Counted from the stretch's first letter, positions 8,835-19,563 are shown. The stretch: 64,000 nucleotides of DNA from Stagnihabitans tardus (GCF_009925085.1 NZ_JAABNR010000004.1:215108-279107); one strand, 5' to 3'. The notes: generated from the sequence alone by a model not told the origin. Numbers and translations are program-made.

Positions 8835-9895
8835 ACCTGTCCGATTTCGACTTCGACCTGCCCGAGCACCTGATTGCGACCCGCCCCATGGTGCCCCGTT
8901 CGGCCGCCAAGCTTCTGGTGGTCGAGGGCGACAGGATGCAGGACAGGACGGTGGCCGACCTGCTGGAGGTGTTTCAGCCCGGCGACCGGCTGATCCTGAA
9001 CAACACCAAGGTCATCCCGGCGCGTCTGACGGGCACCCGCCAGCGCGGCGAGGCCGTGGCGAAGGTCGAAATCACCCTCTTGGAGCCCCGTGCCACGGGC
9101 TGGCGGGCGCTGGCCAAGCCGCTGCGCAAGGTGAATGTCGGAGAGGTCATCCGGTTTTCGGATGCCCTTTCGGCCACGGTGGCGGAAAAGTCCGAGACCG
9201 ACCTGACCCTCTCTTTCAACCTCACGGGCGATGATTTCGACGCGGCCCTGGCTGAGGCGGGCCAGATGCCCCTGCCGCCCTATATCGCCGCCAAAAGGGC
9301 GCCCGATGCCCAGGACATGACCGACTACCAGACGATCTTCGCCCGCCATTCCGGCGCCGTGGCGGCCCCCACGGCCTCCCTTCATTTCGAACCCTGGCTG
9401 CTGGAGGCGCTGGCGAAAAAGGGCGTGCAGTTCACCGAGGTCACGCTGCATGTCGGCGCGGGCACTTTCCTGCCCGTGAAGGTCGAGGATGTGACGACCC
9501 ACAAGATGCATGCCGAATGGGGCGAAGTGACGCCCGAGGCGGCGGCCGAGATCAACGCGACGCGCGCTTCGGGCCACCGCGTGATCCCCGTGGGCACCAC
9601 GGCGCTGCGGCTGATCGAAACGGCGGCGGCCTCGGGCCAGGTCGAGCCCTGGCGGGGTCCCACCGACATCTTCATCTACCCGGGCTACCGGTTCCGGGTG
9701 ACCGATGCGCTGATGACCAACTTTCACCTGCCGAAATCGACGCTCCTGATGCTGGTCTCGGCCCTCATGGGCAAAGACCGCATGGACCGCGTCTATGCCC
9801 ATGCCCTGGCCAAGGGTTACCGATTCTTTTCCTACGGGGATAGTTCCTTGCTTATTCCATTCACTCCCGGTGAACAGAGTTTACAAACTGCCTAA
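8831..9895 (+). CDS. queA: tRNA ribosyltransferase-isomerase QueA
   Basis: A 354-residue enzyme that transfers and isomerises the ribosyl group of S-adenosylmethionine onto 7-aminomethyl-7-deazaguanine in tRNA, giving epoxyqueuosine. Family phrases are clear: [44 protein letters not shown] and [21 protein letters not shown]. Length is normal. The start codon overlaps the YhdP-like stop (ATGA). The last codons and the downstream bases are unusually AT-rich, and an imperfect stem AAACTGC/GCAGTTT (9885-9909) followed by T-runs may end the transcript. Confidence 0.97.
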   Translation: MNLSDFDFDLPEHLIATRPMVPRSAAKLLVVEGDRMQDRTVADLLEVFQPGDRLILNNTKVIPARLTGTRQRGEAVAKVEITLLEPRATGWRALAKPLRKVNVGEVIRFSDALSATVAEKSETDLTLSFNLTGDDFDAALAEAGQMPLPPYIAAKRAPDAQDMTDYQTIFARHSGAVAAPTASLHFEPWLLEALAKKGVQFTEVTLHVGAGTFLPVKVEDVTTHKMHAEWGEVTPEAAAEINATRASGHRVIPVGTTALRLIETAAASGQVEPWRGPTDIFIYPGYRFRVTDALMTNFHLPKSTLLMLVSALMGKDRMDRVYAHALAKGYRFFSYGDSSLLIPFTPGEQSLQTA

Positions 9896-9977
9896 AATTG
9901 TTGCAGTTTTCCGTTTTTTGGACTGCCTTCGTTAACCAAGCCCCTGTATGGTCTGCCCATCTTTCAGGGAGGACGAG

Positions 9978-11402
<1,425 letters not shown>

Positions 11403-11465
11403 CCCGCGAATCCTTTTGGGCCGAATCTCCTCTTGGGTTACCCTTTCGCAAAAGGGAGGGCCAAG

Positions 11466-11681
11466 ATGGGCAAGGAAGAGGATCTGAAGAAGCGCCAGGA
11501 AGCCTTGGTCAAGATGGCCAAGGCGATCTCCAGCCTGACCAAGGTGCCGCTGCCCCAGGTGGCGGCGGTCCTGCAGAAATATCCGCCCGAGGGCGCATCG
11601 GGTCAGAAATGCCTTGAAGAATGCAAGAAGCTGGCGGCGATCCAGATGGAAAAGCTGCTCAAGGCCGAATTGCACCTGTGA
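11466..11681 (+). CDS. Small conserved-looking protein of unknown function
   Basis: A 71-residue, lysine-rich, probably helical protein (MGKEEDLKKRQEALVKMAKA) with two cysteines in GQKCLEECKK. I do not recognise the family. GGGAGG lies six bases before the ATG, and codon use matches the neighbours, so it looks like a real gene. It sits 63 bases after the glutamate-type dehydrogenase and is followed at once by a perfect hairpin. It has no membrane segment or signal peptide. Confidence 0.7.
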   Translation: MGKEEDLKKRQEALVKMAKAISSLTKVPLPQVAAVLQKYPPEGASGQKCLEECKKLAAIQMEKLLKAELHL

Positions 11682-11706
11682 CCTGCTGACAGGTTCTGTC
11701 AGCAGG
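11682..11706. terminator. Perfect 11-bp hairpin after the small gene
   Basis: CCTGCTGACAG (11682-11692), loop GTT, CTGTCAGCAGG (11696-11706). It starts directly after the TGA and lacks a T-run, so it could be a terminator, a processing stem or an operator for the EVE gene 32 bases on. Confidence 0.55.
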
Positions 11707-11738
11707 GTCCTGCCACTCTCCCCCAAAAGGAGAGACCC

Positions 11739-12236
11739 ATGACCCTGCTGTTCCCCTCCCCCGTCGCCGCCCCCCGCCACTGGATCGCGGTGGCCTCGGC
11801 CGACCATGTCGCGCGCGGCCTTGCGGGCGGCTTCGCCCAGGCCTGCCACGGCAAGCGCGGCCCCCTCGCCCGCGCCAGGCCCGGCGACAGGGTGATCTAC
11901 TATGCGCCCACCGAGACCTTCGGGCAGCGCGACAAGCTCCAGGCCTTTGTCGCCTATGGCCATTTCACCTCAGAGGTCTACCAGGCCCAGATGGGCGACT
12001 TCCGCCCCCATCGCCGCGATGTCACCTGGGCCGAGGCCCACCGCGCCGCCATCGCCCCCCTTCTTCCTCACCTCAGCTTCACCGCCGGCAAGGCCAACTG
12101 GGGCGCCCCCTTCCGCTGGGGCTTCTTCGAAATCCCCGCTCACGACAGCGCGATCATCGCCCGGGCCATGGGCGTCCTGTCCCATCCGCGACATGACCTG
12201 TCGCAAGCTTGGCAGGAAACCGAAGCCAAAGCTTGA
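11739..12236 (+). CDS. EVE-domain (UPF0310-type) protein
   Basis: A 165-residue stand-alone EVE domain, a PUA-related fold thought to bind modified bases in nucleic acid. Typical features are the opening RHWIAVASADHV, RPGDRVIYYAP, a central FGQRDKLQAFVAYG, and KANWGAPFRWGFFEI. Many EVE proteins lie near restriction or RNA-modification genes; here it precedes sarcosine oxidase instead. Good ribosome binding site AAAAGGAGAG before the ATG. A 45-base gap separates it from soxB, so co-transcription is possible. Confidence 0.88.
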   Translation: MTLLFPSPVAAPRHWIAVASADHVARGLAGGFAQACHGKRGPLARARPGDRVIYYAPTETFGQRDKLQAFVAYGHFTSEVYQAQMGDFRPHRRDVTWAEAHRAAIAPLLPHLSFTAGKANWGAPFRWGFFEIPAHDSAIIARAMGVLSHPRHDLSQAWQETEAKA

Positions 12237-12281
12237 ATAAGGGGCCAAAGGCTGCATCATGTGCAGAAAACGAGGTCCGAC

Positions 12282-13532
12282 ATGCGTTATTCCGGCTGGA
12301 AGGTCATCACCGAAGGGCTGAGGGGCAACCTCGGCTGGACCCGCGCCTGGCGCGACCCGGCGCCCAAGGCGGAATATGACGCCATCATCATCGGCGGCGG
12401 CGGCCATGGGCTGGCCACGGCCTATTACCTGGCGAAAAACCACGGGATGACCAATATCGCCGTCCTGGAGAAGGGTTACCTCGGCGGCGGCAATGTCGGG
12501 CGCAACACGACGATCGTGCGGGCCAATTACTTCCTGCCGGGCAACAGCGAGTTCTATTCCCATTCGCTGAAGCTCTGGGAAGGCCTCGAGCCCGAGCTGA
12601 ACTACAACGTCATGCATTCGCAGCGCGGCCATATCATCCTCTTCCACTCGGACGGGCAAAGGGACGCCGCCGCCCGGCGGGGCAATGCCATCGTGAACCA
12701 GGGCGACGACGCCGAGCTCCTCTCGGTCTCCCAGTTGAAAGAGATGCTGCCCTATCTCGACTACAACCAGACCCGCTTCCCGATCTATGGCGGCCTGATC
12801 CAGCGCCGCGCCGGCACGGCGCGCCATGACGCCGTCGCCTGGGGCTTCGCCCGCGCCGCCGATCAGCGCGGCGTCGACCTGATCCAGAACTGCGAGGTCA
12901 CCGGGATCGACATCGAAAACGGCCGCGTCACCGGCGTGCAAACCACCCGTGGCCCGATCCGCGCGAAGAAGGTTGGTATGGCGGTCGCAGGCCGCTCTTC
13001 CCAGGTCGCGGCCAAGGCGGGGATGCGCCTGCCCATCGAGAGCCATATCCTGCAAGCCTTCGTCACCGAGGGCCTGAAGCCCGTCATCGACCATGTGGTC
13101 AGCTATGGCATGGGGCACTTCTACATCAGCCAGTCCGACAAGGGCGGCCTGGTCTTCGGCGGCGACATCGACATGTATGCCTCCTATGCCGCGCGCGGCA
13201 ACCTGCCCATGGTCGAGCATGTCATGGAGGCGGGGATGACCCTCATGCCGATGCTCGCCCGAGCCAAGGTCCTGCGCTCTTGGGGCGGCATAATGGACAT
13301 GACCCCCGACGGCTCCCCCATCATCGACAAGACCCATATCGAGGGGCTTTTCGTCGATGCCGGCTGGAACTACGGCGGCTTCAAGGCCACCCCCGCCTCG
13401 GGCTGGTGCTTTGCCCACCTGATGGCCACCGGACAATCCCACGACGTCGCCCGCCGCTTCCGCCTGGACCGCTTCCGCACCGGCCATGTGATCGACGAAG
13501 AAGGCACCGGCAGCCAGCACAATTTGCACTGA
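12282..13532 (+). CDS. soxB: Sarcosine oxidase subunit beta
   Basis: A 416-residue FAD flavoprotein subunit of heterotetrameric sarcosine oxidase, which demethylates sarcosine to glycine. With tetrahydrofolate it gives methylene-THF and hydrogen peroxide. The FAD motif IIIGGGGHGLATAYYLA is at residues 35-51, followed by GGGNVGRNTT. His182 in ARHDAVAW lies in the region where this family binds FMN covalently, though I cannot confirm the exact residue without an alignment. I chose ATG 12282 (MRYSGWKVIT), the usual beginning of the family, over the upstream codon at 12261. First gene of soxBDAG. Confidence 0.97.
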   Translation: MRYSGWKVITEGLRGNLGWTRAWRDPAPKAEYDAIIIGGGGHGLATAYYLAKNHGMTNIAVLEKGYLGGGNVGRNTTIVRANYFLPGNSEFYSHSLKLWEGLEPELNYNVMHSQRGHIILFHSDGQRDAAARRGNAIVNQGDDAELLSVSQLKEMLPYLDYNQTRFPIYGGLIQRRAGTARHDAVAWGFARAADQRGVDLIQNCEVTGIDIENGRVTGVQTTRGPIRAKKVGMAVAGRSSQVAAKAGMRLPIESHILQAFVTEGLKPVIDHVVSYGMGHFYISQSDKGGLVFGGDIDMYASYAARGNLPMVEHVMEAGMTLMPMLARAKVLRSWGGIMDMTPDGSPIIDKTHIEGLFVDAGWNYGGFKATPASGWCFAHLMATGQSHDVARRFRLDRFRTGHVIDEEGTGSQHNLH

Positions 13533-13580
13533 AGGGAGACCCGGATGCGTCCCCCTTTCCATACCGTCGCAGCCTCCGGC

Positions 13581-13648
13581 GGGGATATTTATGAAAAGAT
13601 GAACCTGGGCCGCGTGCCTGATTTCATCTTTTCGAAAATATCCCGGGG
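13581..13648. repeat. Inverted pair of AT-rich repeat tails inside the sox operon
   Basis: GGGGATATTTATGAAAAGATG starts at 13581-13601 and its mirror TTTCATCTTTTCGAAAATATC runs 13622-13642. They form a stem of about 19 bp interrupted by few mismatches, with an 18-base loop. A smaller GGGGC-AGA-GCCCC hairpin follows (about 13661-13673). It looks like the second sequence type of the gene-end tail family. It lies between soxB and soxD, so it could attenuate or process the operon transcript. Confidence 0.7.
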
Positions 13649-13696
13649 TGAGGCGAAGCCGAGGGGCAGAGCCCCTTTCTTTTCGGAGGCCGAACC

Positions 13697-13969
13697 ATGC
13701 GCCTGACTTGTCCCCTCTGCGGTGACCGCGACCGCCGCGAGTTCTATTACTCCGGCTCCGAGGATACCCTGACCCGCCCCGCCCCCGATGCGGGCGATGC
13801 GGCTTGGGACGACATGCTTTACCTGCGCACCAACCCGGCCGGGGTGACGAAGGATCTTTGGTATCACGAGTCAGGCTGCGGCTCTTGGCTCGTCGTCACC
13901 CGCAACACGGTGACCCATGAGATCCTCGCCACCGAACGGGTGGCCGACCGGAAAGGAGCCCCGAAATGA
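13697..13969 (+). CDS. soxD: Sarcosine oxidase subunit delta
   Basis: A 90-residue small zinc subunit of sarcosine oxidase. The ligands are visible: C5 and C8 in TCPLCGD, and His57 with Cys61 in YHESGCGSW. It stabilises the complex. Length is typical. The stop overlaps the soxA start by ATGA. The gap to soxB (164 bases) is unusually long for this operon and holds a hairpin repeat. Confidence 0.96.
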   Translation: MRLTCPLCGDRDRREFYYSGSEDTLTRPAPDAGDAAWDDMLYLRTNPAGVTKDLWYHESGCGSWLVVTRNTVTHEILATERVADRKGAPK

Positions 13970-16875
13970 GGCTCGCTGGCAAAGGTCTGATCGACCGCAG
14001 CAAACCGCTGAACTTCACCTTCGATGGCCGCAAGTTCAGCGGCTTCCAGGGCGACACTTTGGCCTCGGCGCTTCTGGCCAATGGGGTCAAGCTGGTGGGG
14101 CGATCCTTCAAGTACCACCGCCCGCGCGGCATCCTGACGGCGGGGCCGGAGGAGCCCAATGCCCTGGTCGAGGTCCTGGACCCCGGCAGCGCTTTGCAGA
14201 CCCCGAACACCCGCGCCACGGTGCAAGAGCTGTATGACGGCCTCGCCGCCAAGTCGCAGAACCGGCTGGGCAGCCTGCGTTTCGACCTTTTGTCGGTGAA
14301 CGACTACCTCTCGCCCTTCCTGAGCGCCGGTTTCTACTACAAGACCTTCATGTGGCCGCGCCCCTTCTGGGAGGCGATCTACGAACCCATCATCCGCCGC
14401 GCCGCAGGTCTTGGCACGCTCAAGCGCCTGCATGAGACGGCGGATTACGAAAAGGCCTTTGCCTTCTGTGACCTCTTGGTGATCGGCTCGGGGCCTGCCG
14501 GGCTCATGGCGGCCCTGACCGCCGCCAGGTCGGGCGCCGATGTGATCCTGACCGAGCAGGATACGGCCCCGGGCGGGCGTCTTTTGTCGCAGGACGGGCA
14601 GGTGGACGGCGCCTGGGTCAAGGCGACCTTGGCGGAACTCGCCTCCCTGAATGTGCGGATCATGACCCGCACCACGGTCATCGGCGCCTATGACCAGGGC
14701 ACCTATGGCGCGGTGGAGCGTGTGGGCCTGCACCTTGCCCCGCAAAGGCACCTGCCGCGCGAGTGCTTCTGGCGGATCGTGGCCAAGCAGACCGTCATGG
14801 CAACCGGCGCCTTGGAGCGTCCGGTGGCCTTCGCCAACAACGACCGGCCGGGCATCATGCTGGCCTCGGCCGGGCAGAGCTACCTGCACCGCCATGGCGT
14901 CTCGCCGGGCGCGAAGGTCACGCTTTTCGCCACCAATGACCACGCCCGCACCGTCGCCCGCCAGCTGAAGGCCGAGGGCGTGAACATCGTGGCGCTTCTG
15001 GACAGCCGCCCCGATGCCTCGACGCTGGAGGACTTCCCCGTCCACCTGAATGCAAAGATCACCGATACGGCGGGCCGCCACGCGCTGAAGGCAATCTCCG
15101 GCACCCATCACGGCGGCGATTTCCAGCTGGACACCGATTGCCTCCTGGTCTCGGGCGGCTGGAACCCGACCCTGGCGCTCGCCTGCCATCAGAACGCCAG
15201 GCCCACCTGGCGCGAGGATATCGCGGCCTTCGTGCCGCGTCCCGGCATGGTCCCGGGGCTCCATGCGGCGGGGGCGGCCAATGGCACCTTCTCGACCCAT
15301 GGCGCGCTCTCCGAAGGCCGCGCCGCCGCCGAGGCCGCGCTCTCTGCCCTCAGCCTGACGCCCAAGAGCCCCGACCTCCCCCAGGCCGAGGATGCGCCCA
15401 TCCGGATCACCCCCCTCTGGCAGATCAAGGGCAAGGGCCGCGCCTGGCTCGACTTCGCCAATGACGTGACTACCAAGGATGTGAAGCTCTCGGCGCAGGA
15501 GGGCTATACCTCCGTCGAGCATATGAAGCGCTACACGACCCAGGGCATGGCGCCCGACCAGGGCAAGAATTCCAACGTCGGCGCCCTGGCCGTTCTGGCC
15601 GATGCCACCGGCCGTTCCATCCCCGAGACCGGGACCACCACCTTCCGCGCCCCCTTCGCCCCGGTCTCGATCGGCGCCCTCGGTGCGGGCGGGCAGGGCA
15701 GGGGTTTTGCGCCGCAACGCTTCCTGACCTCGGACCAGGCCTCCCGCGACCGCGGCGCGCCGATGATAGAGGCGGGGCTCTGGTATCGGCCCTCGTATTT
15801 CCCCAAGCCCGGCGAAACCGACTGGCGGACCTCCTGCAACCGCGAGGTGCTGATGGTCCGCTCCTCGGTCGGCGTGGCCGATGTCTCGACGCTCGGCAAG
15901 ATCGACATCCAGGGCAAGGATGCGGGGCGCTTCCTCGACCTCGTCTATACCAACACCTTCTCGACCCTGCCGGTCGGAAAGGTCCGCTATGGCTTGATGC
16001 TGCGCGAAGACGGTTTCGTCATGGACGACGGCACGACCGCGCGGCTGGGAGAGCACCACTTCCTGATGACCACGACCACCGCCGCCGCGGGCCAGGTCAT
16101 GCGCCACCTCGACTTCGTCCACCAGGCCTATTGCGCCGATTGGGACGTCCGCTTCATCTCGGTCACTGAATCCTGGGCGCAATTCGCCGTGGCGGGGCCC
16201 ATGGCCAAGATGCTCCTGAACGCGCTTCTCGATGAAAAGCTTGGCGATTTCCCCTTCATGTCCTGTGGCGAAGTCGCCATCGAGGGCGTCAAGGCCCGGC
16301 TCTTCCGCATCTCCTTCTCCGGCGAAGAGGGCTACGAGATCGCCGTGCCGACGCCCTATGGCGAGGCGCTCTTCCGCGACCTGACCGCCAAGGCCGAAAC
16401 GCTCGGCGGGGGGCTTTACGGGATGGAGGCCTTGAACGTCCTGCGAATCGAGAAGGGCTTCATCACCCATGCCGAGATCCATGGCCGCGTCACGGCCTAT
16501 GACATCGGCATGGAAAAGATGGTGGGCAAGAAGGACTGCATCGGCAAGGCCCAGGCCGCGCGCCCCGGTCTGATCGGGCCAGAGCGCGAGCAACTCGTGG
16601 GCCTGCGCCCCCTGGTGCAGACCGAGATCGCCTCGGGCGCCCATCTCTTCACCCCCGGGGACCGCGTCGAGCGCATCAACGACCAGGGCTATGTCACCTC
16701 GGTCTGCTGGTCGCCCACCTTGGGCTCCTGGCTGGGCCTGGCCTTCCTGAAGAACGGCCGCGCGCGGCACGGTCAACAGATCCGCCTCGTCGATCACATG
16801 CGCAAGCTGGACGTGCTTTGCGAGGTCACCGACCCGGTCTTCCTCGATCCGAAAGGGGAGAAACTCCGTGCCTGA
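13966..16875 (+). CDS. soxA: Sarcosine oxidase subunit alpha
   Basis: A 969-residue large subunit. The N-terminal ferredoxin-like region has FTFDGRKFSGFQGDTLASAL and RSFKYHRPRGI. A dinucleotide-binding domain begins near residue 169 (GSGPAG at 174-179). The C-terminal half is a GcvT-like folate-binding domain (MVRSSVGVADVSTLGKIDI onward). It binds NAD and folate and channels the methylene intermediate to tetrahydrofolate. The start overlaps soxD by four bases and the stop overlaps soxG by eight, so translation is coupled. Confidence 0.97.
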   Translation: MRLAGKGLIDRSKPLNFTFDGRKFSGFQGDTLASALLANGVKLVGRSFKYHRPRGILTAGPEEPNALVEVLDPGSALQTPNTRATVQELYDGLAAKSQNRLGSLRFDLLSVNDYLSPFLSAGFYYKTFMWPRPFWEAIYEPIIRRAAGLGTLKRLHETADYEKAFAFCDLLVIGSGPAGLMAALTAARSGADVILTEQDTAPGGRLLSQDGQVDGAWVKATLAELASLNVRIMTRTTVIGAYDQGTYGAVERVGLHLAPQRHLPRECFWRIVAKQTVMATGALERPVAFANNDRPGIMLASAGQSYLHRHGVSPGAKVTLFATNDHARTVARQLKAEGVNIVALLDSRPDASTLEDFPVHLNAKITDTAGRHALKAISGTHHGGDFQLDTDCLLVSGGWNPTLALACHQNARPTWREDIAAFVPRPGMVPGLHAAGAANGTFSTHGALSEGRAAAEAALSALSLTPKSPDLPQAEDAPIRITPLWQIKGKGRAWLDFANDVTTKDVKLSAQEGYTSVEHMKRYTTQGMAPDQGKNSNVGALAVLADATGRSIPETGTTTFRAPFAPVSIGALGAGGQGRGFAPQRFLTSDQASRDRGAPMIEAGLWYRPSYFPKPGETDWRTSCNREVLMVRSSVGVADVSTLGKIDIQGKDAGRFLDLVYTNTFSTLPVGKVRYGLMLREDGFVMDDGTTARLGEHHFLMTTTTAAAGQVMRHLDFVHQAYCADWDVRFISVTESWAQFAVAGPMAKMLLNALLDEKLGDFPFMSCGEVAIEGVKARLFRISFSGEEGYEIAVPTPYGEALFRDLTAKAETLGGGLYGMEALNVLRIEKGFITHAEIHGRVTAYDIGMEKMVGKKDCIGKAQAARPGLIGPEREQLVGLRPLVQTEIASGAHLFTPGDRVERINDQGYVTSVCWSPTLGSWLGLAFLKNGRARHGQQIRLVDHMRKLDVLCEVTDPVFLDPKGEKLRA

Positions 16876-17380
16876 GCTCTTCGCCAAATCCGCCCTGCAT
16901 GGGCAAAAGCCGCTGACAAGGGCGGGGGTGACCCTCTCGGAAGAGGTCCTTGGCCCCATCACCTCGGTCGCCTGTTTCCCCGGCAAACGCGCCCTGGTGG
17001 CGGCCCAGCTGGGCGGCTTCCCGGCGCCGAACCGCCGTGAGGGCAACCTCCTCTGGACCGGGCCGGAGCAGGCTTTCCTGCTGGGCCAAGCCCCCGACCT
17101 GTCGGGCCTGGCCGCCACGACCGACCAGAGCGGCGGCTGGGCCGCCCTGCGCCTGAACGGCGAGACGAACAAGCTCCTCGCCCGTCTCTTCCCCATCGAC
17201 CCGCGCAGCCTCACCGAAGGCACCTGCCTGCGCACGCCCCTGTTCCATATGAGCGCCGTCCTGACCCGCGATGACAAAGGCGTCCTGATCCTCGTCTTCC
17301 GGTCGATGGCGCGCACCGCCTGGGATGAGATCGCCCATGCCATGGAGATGCTGCAAGCCCGCGAGGCCATCGCCGGTTGA
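16868..17380 (+). CDS. soxG: Sarcosine oxidase subunit gamma
   Basis: A 170-residue gamma subunit, the least conserved of the four, with the closing family phrase SMARTAWDEIAHAMEML. GTG start at 16868 within the end of soxA, preceded by GGGGAG. It completes the soxBDAG operon. The operon is followed within five bases by a gene-end repeat hairpin. Confidence 0.93.
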   Translation: MPELFAKSALHGQKPLTRAGVTLSEEVLGPITSVACFPGKRALVAAQLGGFPAPNRREGNLLWTGPEQAFLLGQAPDLSGLAATTDQSGGWAALRLNGETNKLLARLFPIDPRSLTEGTCLRTPLFHMSAVLTRDDKGVLILVFRSMARTAWDEIAHAMEMLQAREAIAG

Positions 17381-17384
17381 ACCC

Positions 17385-17437
17385 CCGGGGGACGCTGTCC
17401 CCCGGACCCCCTGGAGATATTTGAGCCAAGTTGAAAG
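17385..17437 (+). repeat. Gene-end repeat after soxG
   Basis: Perfect hairpin CCGGGGGAC-GCT-GTCCCCCGG (17385-17405), then ACCCCCT and the tail GGAGATATTTGAGCC-AAGTTGAAAG (17413-17437), in the orientation of soxG. It is the same layout as at 286-337. Confidence 0.8.
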
Positions 17438-17449
17438 CCAAGGCGGTTG

Positions 17450-17590
17450 CTTTCAATTTGGCCCAAATACTCCCTTCCTGCGTGTCGCTCGGGCTCTTGG
17501 ACCGGCGGGGTTGCGCCGCCCCGCCCCGGCGCCCGCTTCCCCTTTCACACTGGCCCAAATATCCCGGGGGGCTTGGGGGGCTGGCCCCCC
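17450..17590 (-). repeat. Two inverse-orientation repeat tails upstream of dnaG
   Basis: Minus-strand tails at 17450-17474 (CTTTCAATTTGGCCCAAATA on the plus strand) and 17542-17569 (CTTTCACACTGGCCCAAATA). The second is followed by GGGGGGCTTGGGGGG and a GGCTGGCC-centred hairpin. They face the soxG tail and occupy most of the dnaG upstream region (17381-17635), so the dnaG promoter must lie among them or upstream. Confidence 0.75.
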
Positions 17591-17635
17591 ATTCCACCGC
17601 TGGACATGGCGGCCGCGCCCCCCGATACTGCGCCC

Positions 17636-19540
17636 ATGTCATTGCCCCCCGGATTCCTCGATGAACTGCGCACCCGCGTGACGCTTTCGGCCGTGGTTGG
17701 CCGCAAGGTCACCTGGGACATGCGCAAGTCGAACCAGGGGCGCGGCGATTTCTGGGCGCCTTGCCCCTTCCACCAGGAAAAATCCGCCTCTTTCCATGTC
17801 GATGACCGCAAGGGCTTCTATTACTGCTTCGGCTGCCATGCGAAGGGCGATGCGCTGACCTTCGTGAAGGAAAGCGAGAACCTGTCCTTCATGGAGGCCG
17901 TCGAGACCCTGGCGCGCGAGGCGGGCATGCCGATGCCCGCCCGCGACCCGGTCCAGGCGCAGAAGGCCGACCGCCGCACGCAGCTCTCCGAGGTCATGGA
18001 AGAGGCGGTGAAGTGGTTCCGCCTGCAGCTGAAGACCTCCGCCGCCTCGGACGCGCGGGCCTATCTCGCCAAGCGCGGCCTCTCTCCCGAGGCGCAGGAC
18101 CGCTGGCATATCGGCTTCGCGCCCGATCAGTGGGAGGCGCTGCATGGCGCCCTGACCGCCAAGGGCATCTCGAGTGACCTGGTGATCGAGGCGGGGCTCG
18201 CCATCCGCCCCGAAGAGGGCAAGGCGCGCAAGACCCCCTATGACCGCTTCCGCAACCGGATCATCTTTCCCATACGCGATGGCCGGGGCAGGGCGATCTC
18301 CTTGGGCGGGCGGGCGATGGACCCGAACGACCGGGCGAAATACCTGAACGGGCCCGAGACGCCTTTGTTCGACAAGGGGCGCAACCTCTACAACCTTGCC
18401 CCCGCGCGGGAGGCGGTGGGCAAGGGGCAGCCCCTGGTCGTCTCCGAAGGCTATATGGATGTCATTGCCCTGTCCGAGGCGGGGTTTGGCGGGGCCGTGG
18501 CGCCCTTGGGGACGGCCATCACCGAGGAACAGCTGCGCCTGATGTGGCGCATCTCCGACGAGCCGATCATCGCCCTGGACGGCGACAAGGCAGGCATAAG
18601 GGCCGCTTTGCGCCTGATCGACCTCGCCCTGCCGCTCCTCGAGGCCGGCAAGGGCCTGCGCTTTGCCATCATGCCGGGCGGCCAGGACCCGGACGAGCTG
18701 ATCAAGGCCCATGGCGCCCCCGCCATGAAGGCGGTCCTGGACCAGGCCCAGCCCATGGTCTCGCTCCTCTGGAACCGCGAGATCGAGGGCCGCGATTTCG
18801 ACAGCCCCGAGCGCAAGGCCGCCCTGGACAAGACCCTGCGGGCCTTGATGAACCGCATCGCCGACCCCTCGATCCGGGCGCATTACACGGAAGAAATCCG
18901 CCGCCTCCGCGCCGAGCTCTTCGGCCCCAAGGCCCGGCCCTTCCAGCCCAAGGGGCCCCGCGGCACCCCGTGGAAGCGCCTCCCCGACCCGGTGCCGCTC
19001 GCCGCCACCCGGGCATCCTTGCTGGCCGGCGCCACCGACCGCGACACCGAGGAACTGCGCGAGGCGGTGATCCTGGCCGTCCTGGCCACCCATCCCCGCC
19101 TGGTGGACCGCTTCGAATCCGACCTCGAACGCATGGACCTCTCGAACCCCGCCCATGAGATCATCCGCGACGCGCTGCTCCTGCGCCAGTCGCCGCAGGG
19201 TCCGGCCCTTGACGCCGTGCTGAGCCGTCCCCATGTCCTGATCGCGCCCCCGGTCCGCAACAGGGAGGACACCGAACTTGCCACCCTTTGCCTCGCCGAG
19301 GAATTCGCCAAGCTTTCGGCCCGTCGCGGCGCGCGCCGCGAGATCGAAGAGGCGATGGAGGACATGGAGCGCCTTCCCGACGAGGGGCTCACCTGGCGCC
19401 TGACCCAGGCCGCCCAGGCCCGCCACCGCGCCGAGAACCCGCACCGGAACGACACGGCCGACCTGGGCGAAGACCGGACGGCGATGTCGAACCACCTGCA
19501 AGCCCTGATCGACGGCAAGATCTGGGAAAAGAAGCGCTAA
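17636..19540 (+). CDS. dnaG: DNA primase
   Basis: A 634-residue primase that makes RNA primers for replication. The CHC2 zinc finger is intact (C43, H46, C64, C67 in APCPFHQEKS and YYCFGCHAKGD). The RNAP basic motif LSPEAQDRWHIGFAP and the TOPRIM acidic motifs VVSEGYMDVIAL and IIALDGDKAG are present, and a DnaB-interacting region follows. I chose ATG 17636 (MSLPPGFLDEL), the conserved start; the open frame upstream runs through repeats. rpoD follows after 105 bases, the classic dnaG-rpoD pairing. Confidence 0.97.
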   Translation: MSLPPGFLDELRTRVTLSAVVGRKVTWDMRKSNQGRGDFWAPCPFHQEKSASFHVDDRKGFYYCFGCHAKGDALTFVKESENLSFMEAVETLAREAGMPMPARDPVQAQKADRRTQLSEVMEEAVKWFRLQLKTSAASDARAYLAKRGLSPEAQDRWHIGFAPDQWEALHGALTAKGISSDLVIEAGLAIRPEEGKARKTPYDRFRNRIIFPIRDGRGRAISLGGRAMDPNDRAKYLNGPETPLFDKGRNLYNLAPAREAVGKGQPLVVSEGYMDVIALSEAGFGGAVAPLGTAITEEQLRLMWRISDEPIIALDGDKAGIRAALRLIDLALPLLEAGKGLRFAIMPGGQDPDELIKAHGAPAMKAVLDQAQPMVSLLWNREIEGRDFDSPERKAALDKTLRALMNRIADPSIRAHYTEEIRRLRAELFGPKARPFQPKGPRGTPWKRLPDPVPLAATRASLLAGATDRDTEELREAVILAVLATHPRLVDRFESDLERMDLSNPAHEIIRDALLLRQSPQGPALDAVLSRPHVLIAPPVRNREDTELATLCLAEEFAKLSARRGARREIEEAMEDMERLPDEGLTWRLTQAAQARHRAENPHRNDTADLGEDRTAMSNHLQALIDGKIWEKKR

Positions 19541-19563
19541 AACGACCCCTGCAACCCGGGTTT

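Noticed and set aside
9885..9920. Confident intrinsic terminator after queA
   Set aside because: The stem AAACTGC/GCAGTTT is AT-rich with an 11-base loop and a broken T-run, so it is mentioned only as a possibility.
12240..12281. Glycine riboswitch before soxB
   Set aside because: Only about 45 bases separate the EVE gene and soxB, too short for a glycine aptamer, and no aptamer core is seen.
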